Source: CAZEUZ01 sp964515805
Lineage (GTDB): Bacteria > Pseudomonadota > Gammaproteobacteria > Pseudomonadales > Cellvibrionaceae
Assembly: GCA_964515805.1 (NCBI GenBank)
Contig: CAZEUZ010000046.1
Location: forward strand, 1 to 9,182
Direction of reading: 5' to 3'
DNA length: 9,182 nt
Part shown: one piece after another, positions 1 to 6,023 of the stretch
Layout: each line of letters opens with the position of its first letter
Numbering within the stretch: position 1 is the stretch's first letter
Notes under the pieces: model-generated
Told to the model about the DNA's origin: nothing
The model's database searches: none
The model's input: the letters and a program-made list of their open reading frames with translations, nothing else
Program-made: the position numbers and the translations under genes

Positions 1-288
1 GCCAATTTAGTGGTACTCAGCGCCTGCAACACCGGGCAGGGTGATATTCGGGGAGATGGCGTTGTCGGTCTCTCCCGGTCGTTACTGACAGCGGGTTCAA
101 CTAGCGTCATTGTCTCTCTCTGGGCGGTTCCCGACGAGCCAACGGCCGTGCTGATGGAAGAGTTTTACCGATTAATGAATCAGGGTTTTGACAAAGCCCA
201 AGCCTTGCGCCAGGCGATGCTGGAAACCAAAGAACGTTATCCCGATCCCGTCAACTGGGCGGCGTTTACGCTGATTGGAGAGTCGTAA
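1..288 (+). CDS. CHAT-domain protein, C-terminal fragment (5' end outside window)
   Basis: The reading frame is open from base 1 and ends at TAA 286-288, so this is the last 95 residues of a longer protein. Visible are the strand and loop ANLVVLSACNTGQG at fragment residues 1-14, then GDGVVGLSRSLLTAG, a VSLWAVPD strand and a terminal VNWAAFTLIG. This is the typical C-terminal half of CHAT domains, which are caspase-like peptidases often placed after TPR repeats. Cys9 of the fragment, in SACNTG, matches the family's catalytic cysteine; the partner histidine would lie upstream of the window. Known CHAT proteins cleave partner proteins in some defence and cell-death systems, but many have no assigned role. 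The substrate and N-terminal domains cannot be judged here. The following GST gene has its own apparent leader, so I see no operon link. Confidence 0.9.
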   Translation, partial: ANLVVLSACNTGQGDIRGDGVVGLSRSLLTAGSTSVIVSLWAVPDEPTAVLMEEFYRLMNQGFDKAQALRQAMLETKERYPDPVNWAAFTLIGES

Positions 289-302
289 AAAAATTTTCGA
301 TT

Positions 303-325
303 TCAGTAAACTGCAGTCTTACTGA
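303..325 (+). terminator. Possible weak hairpin terminator after the CHAT gene
   Basis: TCAGTAA (303-309) and TTACTGA (319-325) form a 7-bp perfect stem around a 9-nt loop that itself contains the palindrome ACTGCAGT (310-317). It lies 15 bases after the CHAT stop codon. The stem is AT-rich and the T-run after it is broken (TTTACCTATTTTCC), so termination would be inefficient. It could be only a palindrome. Confidence 0.35.
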
Positions 326-338
326 TTTACCTATTTTC

Positions 339-370
339 CTTGTAAGTAGTGTATCTTGTAAGTATTGTAT
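339..370 (+). repeat. 16-bp tandem duplication in the GST leader
   Basis: CTTGTAAGTAGTGTAT (339-354) is followed directly by CTTGTAAGTATTGTAT (355-370), with one mismatch at position 11 of the unit. The second copy runs into a consensus -10 hexamer, TATAAT, at 368-373. The duplication places a TTGTAA hexamer at 340-345 and again at 356-361; neither is at normal -35 spacing from that -10 (22 and 6 bases). Confidence 0.85.
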
Positions 371-373
371 AAT
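368..373 (+). promoter_or_regulatory. Candidate -10 element for the GST gene
   Basis: A perfect TATAAT lies 93 bases upstream of the GST start. The hexamer at 17-bp spacing (AGTAGT, 345-350) does not resemble a sigma-70 -35 box, so the promoter is uncertain or depends on an activator. The predicted leader would be about 85 nt, starting just after the 16-bp repeat. Confidence 0.4.
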
Positions 374-466
374 CTGTGGCTGAAACACGATACACTGACA
401 ACTTGATCTTATTTTTTCCAACAGATATATTCAACATCTCGATTTAGTAAGACTGGAGCGATACGA

Positions 467-1096
467 TTGCAATTAGCAGAGTCAACGTCTCTCCCTGTGC
501 TATATTCCTTTCGACGTTGCCCCTACGCCATCCGTGCAAGAATAGCCATTCATTATGCGGGCATATCCGTCGACTTGCGTGAAGTCGACTTAAAAAACAA
601 ACCAGCGGCTATGTTGGCCGCATCACCCAAAGGCACAGTGCCGGTATTGATTGACACCGATGGAACTATTATCGACGAGAGTCTTGAAATCATGCACTGG
701 GCTCTGCGGCAAAATGACCCAGACAATTGGCTTGACTTGGAAAAGCTGGCAGCGGCCGACAACCTTATCGATGACAATGACGGCGACTTCAAAGGCTGGT
801 TAGATAAGTACAAATATCATGTCGGCTACCCCGAACATCCACCCCAATACTACCGCGATCGCTGTGAAATATTTTTTGCTTTGCTGGAAGCAAAATTAAT
901 GTCTAACACATATTTACTTGGCGATAAAATGACTATTGCGGATAATGCCATTTTCCCTTTTATTCGCCAGTGCGCATTTGTCGATAAGGTGTGGTTTGAA
1001 CAAACCGCTTACTCGAATTTACAGCGATGGTTGGGTTCTTTTTTGTGCAGTGAGCAGTTTTTAGCGATTATGAAGAAACATCCGATTTACTGTTGA
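467..1096 (+). CDS. Glutathione S-transferase family protein (omega-like N-terminal domain)
   Basis: This 209-residue protein has the two-domain GST layout. Residues about 10-90 form a thioredoxin-like domain with FRRCPYAIRARIAI, where Cys18 in CPYA is the likely glutathione-binding or catalytic residue of omega-like GSTs. SPKGTVPVL carries the conserved cis-Pro, and DESLEIMHWAL the glutathione gamma-glutamyl contact region. Residues about 95-205 form the all-helical C-terminal domain, including a LLGDKMTIADNAIFPFIRQ segment typical of GST_C. A cysteine at this site suggests thiol transfer or deglutathionylation rather than classical conjugation (inference). The start is TTG 467; a GGAG core lies at 455-458, 8 bases upstream, and the first in-frame ATG (residue 49) would remove the active site. 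The protein has no signal peptide, so it is cytoplasmic. The substrate is unknown. Confidence 0.9.
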   Translation: MQLAESTSLPVLYSFRRCPYAIRARIAIHYAGISVDLREVDLKNKPAAMLAASPKGTVPVLIDTDGTIIDESLEIMHWALRQNDPDNWLDLEKLAAADNLIDDNDGDFKGWLDKYKYHVGYPEHPPQYYRDRCEIFFALLEAKLMSNTYLLGDKMTIADNAIFPFIRQCAFVDKVWFEQTAYSNLQRWLGSFLCSEQFLAIMKKHPIYC

Positions 1097-1157
1097 TTAC
1101 TCCCCAATACCAACAGCCTCCCAGATAGATGCTCGATCAACTTTTTCTGTTGCTCTA

Positions 1158-1168
1158 ACACACTGTGT
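1158..1168. promoter_or_regulatory. Inverted repeat ACACA-C-TGTGT abutting the ccm -10 element
   Basis: A perfect 5-bp inverted repeat with a single central base sits in the spacer of the presumed ccmA promoter and touches its -10 hexamer. The position suits a repressor or activator site, but an 11-bp palindrome can occur by chance and I recognise no specific regulator. Confidence 0.3.
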
Positions 1169-1173
1169 ATAAT
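1168..1173 (+). promoter_or_regulatory. Candidate -10 element of the ccmABCDE operon
   Basis: A perfect TATAAT lies 41 bases upstream of the likely ccmA start. The -35 position at 17-bp spacing (TTCTGT, 1145-1150) is poor, so an activator may be needed. Transcription would begin near 1180, downstream of the ATG at 1172, which argues that the 1172 codon is not the true ccmA start. Confidence 0.45.
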
Positions 1174-1177
1174 GGTT

Positions 1178-1194
1178 GCCAATAAAATATTGGC
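1178..1194. promoter_or_regulatory. Inverted repeat GCCAATA-AAA-TATTGGC in the ccmA leader
   Basis: A perfect 7-bp inverted repeat with a 3-nt spacer lies at the predicted transcription start, 19 bases before the ccmA ATG at 1214. It could be an operator for a dimeric regulator overlapping +1, or a stable hairpin at the 5' end of the ccm mRNA. No poly-T follows, so it is not an intrinsic terminator. Confidence 0.55.
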
Positions 1195-1213
1195 TTACAT
1201 TACATGGCATTCT

Positions 1214-1894
1214 ATGAACTTACTGGCATTGAATCAAGTTGGATGCGAACGCGATTATCGGATTTTGTTCACACAATTAAATTTTCAATGCAGTGAGGGC
1301 GATATTGTCCAAATTGAAGGCCCCAATGGTTCCGGTAAAACCACTTTATTGCGCTTAATTACCGGATTATCGACGGATTTTTACGGTGAAATAACATGGC
1401 GCGGAAAACAACTGAAGCAAATGTATCAGACTTTACTGTCTCAACTGCTGTACATCGGCCACGAAACAGGAGTAAAAAAAATTCTCTCCCCTCGTGAGAA
1501 TTTACACTGGCTATGCGGATTACTACCCAATTATCCAATAAATAATGATGATGTGAGCGATGGTGAATCTACCGTCTCATTAACCGATATTGATACCGCA
1601 TTGAACAAAGCTGGACTCCACGGTTTTGAGGACATTTGCTGCTATCAACTTTCTGCGGGACAACAACAACGGGTAGCTTTAGCTCGGCTCCATCTTAGCC
1701 GCGCACCACTATGGGTACTGGATGAACCCTTTACCGCACTTGATAGCCAAGGTATTGGCTATTTTGAAACATTAATCAGTGACCATGCACGCCGGGGTGG
1801 TTGTGTATGGCTGACAACACATCAACCACTCACAATCGACGGCGTTAAAAAATTGGATTTGAGCCATTATCAGTCTGAAAACCACACTTTTTGA
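1214..1894 (+). CDS. ccmA: Cytochrome c biogenesis ABC transporter ATP-binding subunit CcmA
   Basis: This cytoplasmic ATPase of the CcmABCD complex powers release of haem-loaded CcmE during System I cytochrome c maturation. From the ATG at 1214 it has 226 residues, close to the family (about 205). Walker A is GPNGSGKT (36-43), the ABC signature LSAGQQQR (146-153), Walker B WVLDEP with Asp170 and Glu171, and the switch His203 lies in TTHQ. The CcmA hallmarks CERDYRILF, VQIEGPNG and a GH..G segment near residues 82-86 are present. A short acidic insertion (about residues 107-128, PINNDDVSDGE) lengthens the helical domain. The reading frame extends up to an ATG at 1172, but conservation begins at MNLLALNQV and the candidate -10 overlaps 1172, so I prefer 1214. 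Neither start has a clear ribosome-binding site. ccmB follows after 32 bases. Confidence 0.95.
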   Translation: MNLLALNQVGCERDYRILFTQLNFQCSEGDIVQIEGPNGSGKTTLLRLITGLSTDFYGEITWRGKQLKQMYQTLLSQLLYIGHETGVKKILSPRENLHWLCGLLPNYPINNDDVSDGESTVSLTDIDTALNKAGLHGFEDICCYQLSAGQQQRVALARLHLSRAPLWVLDEPFTALDSQGIGYFETLISDHARRGGCVWLTTHQPLTIDGVKKLDLSHYQSENHTF

Positions 1895-1926
1895 AAAAAG
1901 TAGTCCCAAAAATGAGATTACAGTAG

Positions 1927-2616
1927 ATGAATAACGAGACGCCGTTATATTCAAGTTTAAAGGTGGTTTTACGCCGCGATCTACTTATCGCCTTTCGCAA
2001 ACGAAGTGATATCGTCAATCCATTGTTATTTTTTGTCATAGTTGCGATCATAATGCCAATGGGGCTTTCTCCTGAATCCAAGATTCTATCTGTTCTAGCT
2101 CCCGGTTTGATCTGGATTATTGCATTGTTGGCTATGTTACTCTCTGTCGATGGATTGTTTCGCAGTGACTATGAAGATGGCGCTTTGGAACAGTTGATTC
2201 TCAGCCCACAGCCCCTATATTTCATCGTATTGATAAAAATACTGGTGCATTGGTTAACGACGGGTCTGCCATTAACGCTAATGGCACCACTGCTGGGTTT
2301 GTTGTTATTTCTGCCCACCGAAGGCTTTTTACCAATAGTGTTATCACTGTTGATGGGCACGGCAAACCTGAGTCTTGTGGGTGCTATCGGTGCAGCGTTG
2401 ACAGTATCGTTGCGTACAGGTGGAATTTTATTATCGCTGATTATCATCCCGTTCTACATTCCGGCGTTGGTTTTTGGCGTTGCAGCCATTGTATCGGCAA
2501 TTGAGGGTGACTCTACTGAAGTTCCCATGGCAGCACTTGGTGCGTTGCTCGCCATCGCAATTGCACTGGCACCTCTAGCCATTAGCGCCGCATTAAAAAT
2601 GAGTATTCAACAATGA
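1927..2616 (+). CDS. ccmB: Haem exporter permease CcmB
   Basis: CcmB is the integral membrane subunit that pairs with CcmA in the CcmABCD complex of cytochrome c maturation. The 229 residues match the family length (about 220). The cytoplasmic N-terminus has the conserved LRRDLLIAFRKRSDIVNPLLFF (split as LRRDLLIAF at 15-23 and NPLLFF at 31-36). About six hydrophobic spans follow, roughly at 33-47, 56-76, 97-130 (two), 134-160, 167-193 and 201-222. The loop LFRSDYEDGALEQL (77-90) and the RTGGILLSL stretch (163-171) are CcmB signatures. The stop codon TGA overlaps an ATG (ATGA, 2613-2616) that opens a 6-codon frame running up to ccmC. The ribosome-binding site is weak, suggesting translation coupled to ccmA. 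Confidence 0.95.
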   Translation: MNNETPLYSSLKVVLRRDLLIAFRKRSDIVNPLLFFVIVAIIMPMGLSPESKILSVLAPGLIWIIALLAMLLSVDGLFRSDYEDGALEQLILSPQPLYFIVLIKILVHWLTTGLPLTLMAPLLGLLLFLPTEGFLPIVLSLLMGTANLSLVGAIGAALTVSLRTGGILLSLIIIPFYIPALVFGVAAIVSAIEGDSTEVPMAALGALLAIAIALAPLAISAALKMSIQQ

Positions 2617-2633
2617 AAAAGATCGCAACCTAA
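2613..2633 (+). other. Six-codon in-frame upstream ORF (MKKIAT, then stop) between ccmB and ccmC
   Basis: ATG 2613 overlaps the ccmB TGA as ATGA, reads MKKIAT and ends at TAA 2631-2633. The ccmC GTG follows immediately in the same frame. The Lys-Lys start and ATGA overlap look like a coupled gene start, so this may be an ancestral ccmC N-terminus cut off by a nonsense change, or a micro-ORF that feeds ribosomes to the GTG. Translation of the hexapeptide itself is unproven. Confidence 0.4.
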
Positions 2634-3386
2634 GTGAATTGGCGCTGGTTTCATCAATTGAGTTCGCCGCGGTGGTTTTACGAAAAATCCACCCAATGGA
2701 TGCCATGGTTGGCATTTTCCGCACTGTGTGTATTGTTAATAGGCGCAGTGTGGGGATTGGCCTTCGCACCTATCGACAGCAAGCAAGGCAATAGTTACCG
2801 AATCATTTACCTGCATGTACCGGCGGCATTTTTATCCCTGGCAGGTTACTATGTCATGGCTATTGCCGGCGCTGTCGGACTAATTTGGAAAACCAAGTTA
2901 TCTTTTATCGTGATGAAATCCGCTGCGCCCATCGGCGCTGGTCTGACGATTATATCCCTAGTCACCGGCGCTATATGGGGAAAACCCACTTGGGGAGCCT
3001 GGTGGATTTGGGATGCACGTATCACATCAATGGTTATTTTGCTGTTTCTCTACTTGGCCATCATTGCATTACAATCCGCTTTTTACCGGCAAGATATAGC
3101 CAATAAATCTGGTGCCATCCTCGCGTTAGTAGGCACCATTAATATCCCCATCATTTACAAATCCGTCGATTGGTGGTTTACCTTGCATCAACCGGCAACA
3201 CTGAAACTGATTGGCCCCTCTAGTATCGATTCATCAATGGCCTATCCATTATTCGTTACGATTACAGGATTTTATCTGTTGTATATCTGGTTATTACTGC
3301 ACTGGACACGCGTGGAACTATTGACACAAGAACAACGCACCCGCTGGGTGAAAACGCTGCTAGATTCGCAGCAACCAGTTAACTAA
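2634..3386 (+). CDS. ccmC: Haem-handling membrane protein CcmC
   Basis: CcmC binds haem at the periplasmic face and is needed to attach it to CcmE. The 250 residues compare with 245 in E. coli. Six membrane spans are visible. The tryptophan-rich haem-handling motif WGAWWIWD lies at 120-127 and is followed by ARITS. The two conserved periplasmic histidines are His61 (YLHVPAA) and His185 (TLHQPAT), the expected axial haem ligands. GNSYRIIYLHVP and WGKPTWG are near-identical to the family. The start is GTG 2634; an in-frame TAA lies directly before it, so no longer version is possible. The next Met (23) would cut into the first membrane span. The ribosome-binding site is poor. ccmD follows after 9 bases. 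Confidence 0.96.
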   Translation: MNWRWFHQLSSPRWFYEKSTQWMPWLAFSALCVLLIGAVWGLAFAPIDSKQGNSYRIIYLHVPAAFLSLAGYYVMAIAGAVGLIWKTKLSFIVMKSAAPIGAGLTIISLVTGAIWGKPTWGAWWIWDARITSMVILLFLYLAIIALQSAFYRQDIANKSGAILALVGTINIPIIYKSVDWWFTLHQPATLKLIGPSSIDSSMAYPLFVTITGFYLLYIWLLLHWTRVELLTQEQRTRWVKTLLDSQQPVN

Positions 3387-3395
3387 AGGCAATTC

Positions 3396-3596
3396 ATGCA
3401 GTTTCAGTTTCAATCATTAACAGAACTTATATCCATGAACGGTCACGGTCCTTACGTCTGGGCTTGCTACTTATTTACTGTGTTTGCCTTAGCGGTATTG
3501 ACCTATTTGCCATTATCAAAAAAACGACAAGTAATGAAAAAAATTGCACGTCAACTACGCATTGAATCGAATAGTCTGAATAAGAAAGTCGATTAA
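3396..3596 (+). CDS. ccmD: Haem exporter small subunit CcmD
   Basis: CcmD is a small membrane protein that stabilises the CcmABC complex and helps release holo-CcmE. The 66 residues show the family layout: a short N-terminus, the conserved MNGHGPYVW (14-22), one membrane span (about 20-40) and a basic cytoplasmic tail starting SKKRQVMKKIARQLR. An AAAGG-type ribosome-binding site lies at 3385-3389, 6 bases before ATG 3396. The gene sits 9 bases after ccmC and 3 bases before ccmE, which supports the identification of a protein otherwise hard to recognise. Confidence 0.92.
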   Translation: MQFQFQSLTELISMNGHGPYVWACYLFTVFALAVLTYLPLSKKRQVMKKIARQLRIESNSLNKKVD

Positions 3597-3599
3597 TTT

Positions 3600-4052
3600 A
3601 TGCATCCCGTACGTAAACAGCGATTAATCATCGTGCTCTTTATTGTATTGTTTTCAAGTATCGCCATTCTATTAGTTACCTATGCCCTGCGGGAAAATAT
3701 TAATTTATTTTATCCACCCAGTAAAATCATTGCCGGCGATGCGCCCATCGACAAACGCATTCGTGCCGGTGGCTGCGTGGTGCCAAACTCGGTGATACGA
3801 TCGGGAAAAAATTTAGCTGTAGAATTTATTATTACCGATGGCAGGGAGAATTTATTGATCAATTACGAAGGTATTCTGCCCGACTTGTTTGCCGAAGGTG
3901 AAGCGGTTGTTGTTCATGGTAAAGTCACTCACAATCGGCGTTTTGTGGCGACCGAAGTGTTAGCTAAACATGACGAAAACTACATGCCTCCAGAAGTAGC
4001 GGAAGCTATGCAAAATAGTGGCAAGTATGCAAAAACATGTGACTTGCTATGA
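3600..4052 (+). CDS. ccmE: Periplasmic haem chaperone CcmE
   Basis: CcmE is anchored by one N-terminal span (about residues 8-30) and carries haem in the periplasm, bound covalently to a histidine, from CcmC to the CcmFH ligase. The OB-fold domain is complete. The haem-binding His124 lies in LAKHDENY, with the conserved Tyr128 and the PPEV tail after it. YEGILPDLF (89-97) is diagnostic. Position 59 in RAGGCVV is Cys, where the family usually has Met or Leu; a second Cys (147) lies in the short C-terminal tail. At 150 residues it is close to E. coli CcmE (159). This is the last gene of the plus-strand run: the next gene is msrA on the opposite strand, not ccmF. Confidence 0.96.
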   Translation: MHPVRKQRLIIVLFIVLFSSIAILLVTYALRENINLFYPPSKIIAGDAPIDKRIRAGGCVVPNSVIRSGKNLAVEFIITDGRENLLINYEGILPDLFAEGEAVVVHGKVTHNRRFVATEVLAKHDENYMPPEVAEAMQNSGKYAKTCDLL

Positions 4053-4114
4053 TAATAATCCAAAATCGAACATAGAATTGCCCTCAATAAGTCAAATCAA
4101 CTAGTATTTAGTTA

Positions 4115-4714
4115 CTACTTTTTAGTCACCACTTCGCCCCAAAGCTTTTTAATGGTATCGTCGCGCTTACAGCTAGTGCGATAGAGACCGTAGCGAATAG
4201 GATTTTTCTTGTAGTAGTCTTGATGATAATTTTCGGCATCATAGAATTCAGTAGCGGGTAATATTTGAGTGACAATAGGTCTCTCAAAAGGTTTATTCTC
4301 GTCCACTTCAGACAGTGACTGTTGAAAAACCTGTCGCTGTTGTTCGTCCCGATAAAATAAAGCCGTTTTGTAAGGAGAACCTTTATCACAAAATTGACCA
4401 TTGGGGTCTGTTGGATCAATGGTTTTCCAAAAGTAGTCCACTAGTTGTCGCAATGAAACCTTATTCGGGTCATAGTTAACGATGACACCTTCAAAATGGC
4501 CGGTCTTGCCACCGGCAACTTGAGCATAAGTAGGGTTAGTGAGGCTGCCACCTATATAACCCGACACAGCGCTGGTTACACCCTCTAGTTTTTCAAAATC
4601 AGCTTCGACACACCAAAAACAACCGCCGGCAACGATTAGAGACTGAGTGCCGGCAAAAACCGAGGCTATTGGAAAATACAGTAAAAATAACAATAAGTAA
4701 CAACTGGAGCGCAT
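4115..4714 (-). CDS. msrA: Exported peptide-methionine (S)-S-oxide reductase MsrA
   Basis: MsrA reduces the S-epimer of methionine sulfoxide in proteins, restoring oxidised methionines. The catalytic Cys32 is in GGCFWCVEADF. Further family motifs are SGYIGG (51-56), NPTYAQV (60-66), GKTGHFEGV (69-77), FWKTIDPTD (95-103) and FYDAENYHQDYY (157-168). Resolving-cysteine candidates are Cys35, Cys109 and Cys182; the last is in the usual C-terminal tail position. Residues 1-21 form a signal peptide (hydrophobic LLLFLLYFPIASVFA, cleavage likely after Ala21), so the enzyme should act in the periplasm and needs an exported or membrane-relayed electron donor (inference). The ribosome-binding site is AGG at 4722-4724, read on the minus strand. 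The gene lies 99 bases downstream of pdxB on the same strand and converges with ccmE. Confidence 0.95.
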   Translation of the reverse strand: MRSSCYLLLFLLYFPIASVFAGTQSLIVAGGCFWCVEADFEKLEGVTSAVSGYIGGSLTNPTYAQVAGGKTGHFEGVIVNYDPNKVSLRQLVDYFWKTIDPTDPNGQFCDKGSPYKTALFYRDEQQRQVFQQSLSEVDENKPFERPIVTQILPATEFYDAENYHQDYYKKNPIRYGLYRTSCKRDDTIKKLWGEVVTKK

Positions 4715-4746
4715 AGTTAAACCTAAAAACAGTTAGACCTAAAATT
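4715..4746 (-). repeat. 16-bp tandem duplication carrying a doubled ribosome-binding site before msrA
   Basis: On the plus strand AGTTAAACCTAAAAAC (4715-4730) is followed directly by AGTTAGACCTAAAATT (4731-4746), 13 of 16 bases matching. Read in the msrA direction, each unit contains TTTTAGGT, an AGG-type Shine-Dalgarno core. The proximal copy is correctly spaced (7 bases) from the msrA ATG; the distal copy is 16 bases further away. Confidence 0.7.
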
Positions 4747-4767
4747 TATAAGAATGTGCATCAGTAG

Positions 4768-4797
4768 ACTATAACAACAACGATAGGTTTCAAACAA
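4768..4797 (-). promoter_or_regulatory. Possible msrA promoter
   Basis: On the minus strand TTGTTT (4792-4797) and TATAGT (4768-4773) are 18 bases apart, giving a sigma-70-like pair about 55 bases before the msrA start and downstream of pdxB. The -35 match is weak, so msrA could equally be read through from pdxB. Confidence 0.3.
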
Positions 4798-4813
4798 AGT
4801 GAATCGACAACAA

Positions 4814-5935
4814 TCAATGGGTGTTGAATCCTAATGCTTCCAAAAAGCGTTTATGCTGCTTTTTTTCTAGCCAATCAGGAAGCAGACAGTGCGAGTAATC
4901 ACGGCGTACCGAATAATTTTTTCTTAAGTTATCGAAAAAAGCAGGCATGGACTTTTGTTGTTGACTGTACCAGCGACGCAATTGCAAGTTGTCTTCAATG
5001 ATATTGTAAGCATTCAGCAGTATTGCATTTTGCTGGGAGTGCACATCATTTTTCTTGGGTGGATTTAACGGTTTTGGCTGAGTTGCCATTAATGCAGCAG
5101 GATCACAGGTATCAATTTGTAGATACTTCGATAATGCGCGGTAAACTTGTATGCTGCCCCGTCTTTTACCTTCAAGGCTGTGTCCAGCAATATGCGGTGT
5201 GCCTATATCCACCTTTGAAAGTAACTGCACATTAATATCGGGCTCATTTTCCCACACGTCGAGCGCAACTTTAAAATGAGGTCGTCGTTTTAAGCATTCC
5301 AGTAACGCAGTGTTATCGATAACAGCGCCGCGGCTAGTATTGATTAGCAGCGCATCAGATTGTAATTGGGCCAACTCATTTTCACTGATGAGATGATAGG
5401 TTGGAAAACAACCGGATGTAGTTAAAGATGTATGACAGCTGATAATATCGGCGGTTAATACTTCATCAAAAGTAGTCAACTCAGGCTTATCTTGTGCGAT
5501 CAACGGATCGTAACATAAACATTTGACGCCCATTGCTTGCAGGCACTCTAACAACCGGCTACCCACGTTACCACAACCGATAATACCGACCACCTTTTCA
5601 TCCCAGTCAAAAACCAGCGTTGCCATAGCGCTAAATACATATTGGACTACGGCATTGGCATTACAGCCCGGCGCATTCGCCCAAGCAATACCCATTTTAT
5701 TTAAATAACTCGTATCCAAATGATCTGTACCGATAGTACAGCTGCCGACAAATGTTACCGCACTGTCCTGCAACAGATTGCTATCGACTCGAGTAACCGA
5801 ACGCACCAATAAAATATCAATGCCTACCAGATGCTGTGGGCAAATTGCTCGCCCGGGCAGTGTTGTTATTCTCCCTATCCGACTAAATAATGTGTCCAAT
5901 AGTGGAATATTTTCATCTGCGAGAATCGTCAGCAT
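4814..5935 (-). CDS. pdxB: Erythronate-4-phosphate dehydrogenase PdxB
   Basis: PdxB oxidises 4-phospho-D-erythronate, the second step of the DXP-dependent pyridoxal 5'-phosphate pathway, in the cytoplasm. The 373 residues match E. coli PdxB (378). It belongs to the D-2-hydroxyacid dehydrogenase family: the Rossmann dinucleotide motif is GCGNVG (120-125). The catalytic Arg202 lies in NTSRGAVIDN, Glu231 in WENEPDI and His248 in TPHIAGHSLEGK. GTDHLD (69-74) and APGCNANAVVQYVF (88-101) separate PdxB from SerA and other relatives. The C-terminal region (about 285-373) is the PdxB dimerisation domain. ATG 5935 matches the conserved N-terminus; the ribosome-binding site is weak (GGA). It is divergent from rnhA across 138 bases. 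Confidence 0.95.
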   Translation of the reverse strand: MLTILADENIPLLDTLFSRIGRITTLPGRAICPQHLVGIDILLVRSVTRVDSNLLQDSAVTFVGSCTIGTDHLDTSYLNKMGIAWANAPGCNANAVVQYVFSAMATLVFDWDEKVVGIIGCGNVGSRLLECLQAMGVKCLCYDPLIAQDKPELTTFDEVLTADIISCHTSLTTSGCFPTYHLISENELAQLQSDALLINTSRGAVIDNTALLECLKRRPHFKVALDVWENEPDINVQLLSKVDIGTPHIAGHSLEGKRRGSIQVYRALSKYLQIDTCDPAALMATQPKPLNPPKKNDVHSQQNAILLNAYNIIEDNLQLRRWYSQQQKSMPAFFDNLRKNYSVRRDYSHCLLPDWLEKKQHKRFLEALGFNTH

Positions 5936-5994
5936 TAATTTAATCCAATGTAAATAGTGATCCTTGTTAGCAACCGGTGGACTTGTCTATAAAC

Positions 5995-6023
5995 CTGACG
6001 TCGATTATCTAAAAAGTTATAAT
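5995..6023 (+). promoter_or_regulatory. Sigma-70 promoter for rnhA
   Basis: CTGACG (5995-6000, 4 of 6 consensus bases) and a perfect TATAAT (6018-6023) are separated by 17 bases, the optimal spacing. Transcription would start near 6030, giving a leader of about 45 nt. This is the best promoter match in the window. The 5936-6073 gap must also hold the divergent pdxB promoter, which I could not place. Confidence 0.7.

Noticed and set aside
553..813. 86-codon minus-strand frame inside the GST gene
   Set aside because: It is a shadow of a well-supported plus-strand gene and has no recognisable domain.
1126..1140. FNR-type site upstream of ccmA
   Set aside because: TAGAT and ATCAA are separated by five bases instead of four and the first half-site has a mismatch, so it does not fit TTGAT-N4-ATCAA.
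1172..1213. Fourteen-codon N-terminal extension of CcmA from ATG 1172
   Set aside because: CcmA conservation begins at the ATG at 1214, the ATG at 1172 overlaps a TATAAT, and it has no ribosome-binding site.
4099..4117. Terminator between convergent ccmE and msrA
   Set aside because: Only 5-bp AT-only stems (AACTA/TAGTT or TAGTA/TACTA) with no proper T-run can be drawn; too weak to call.
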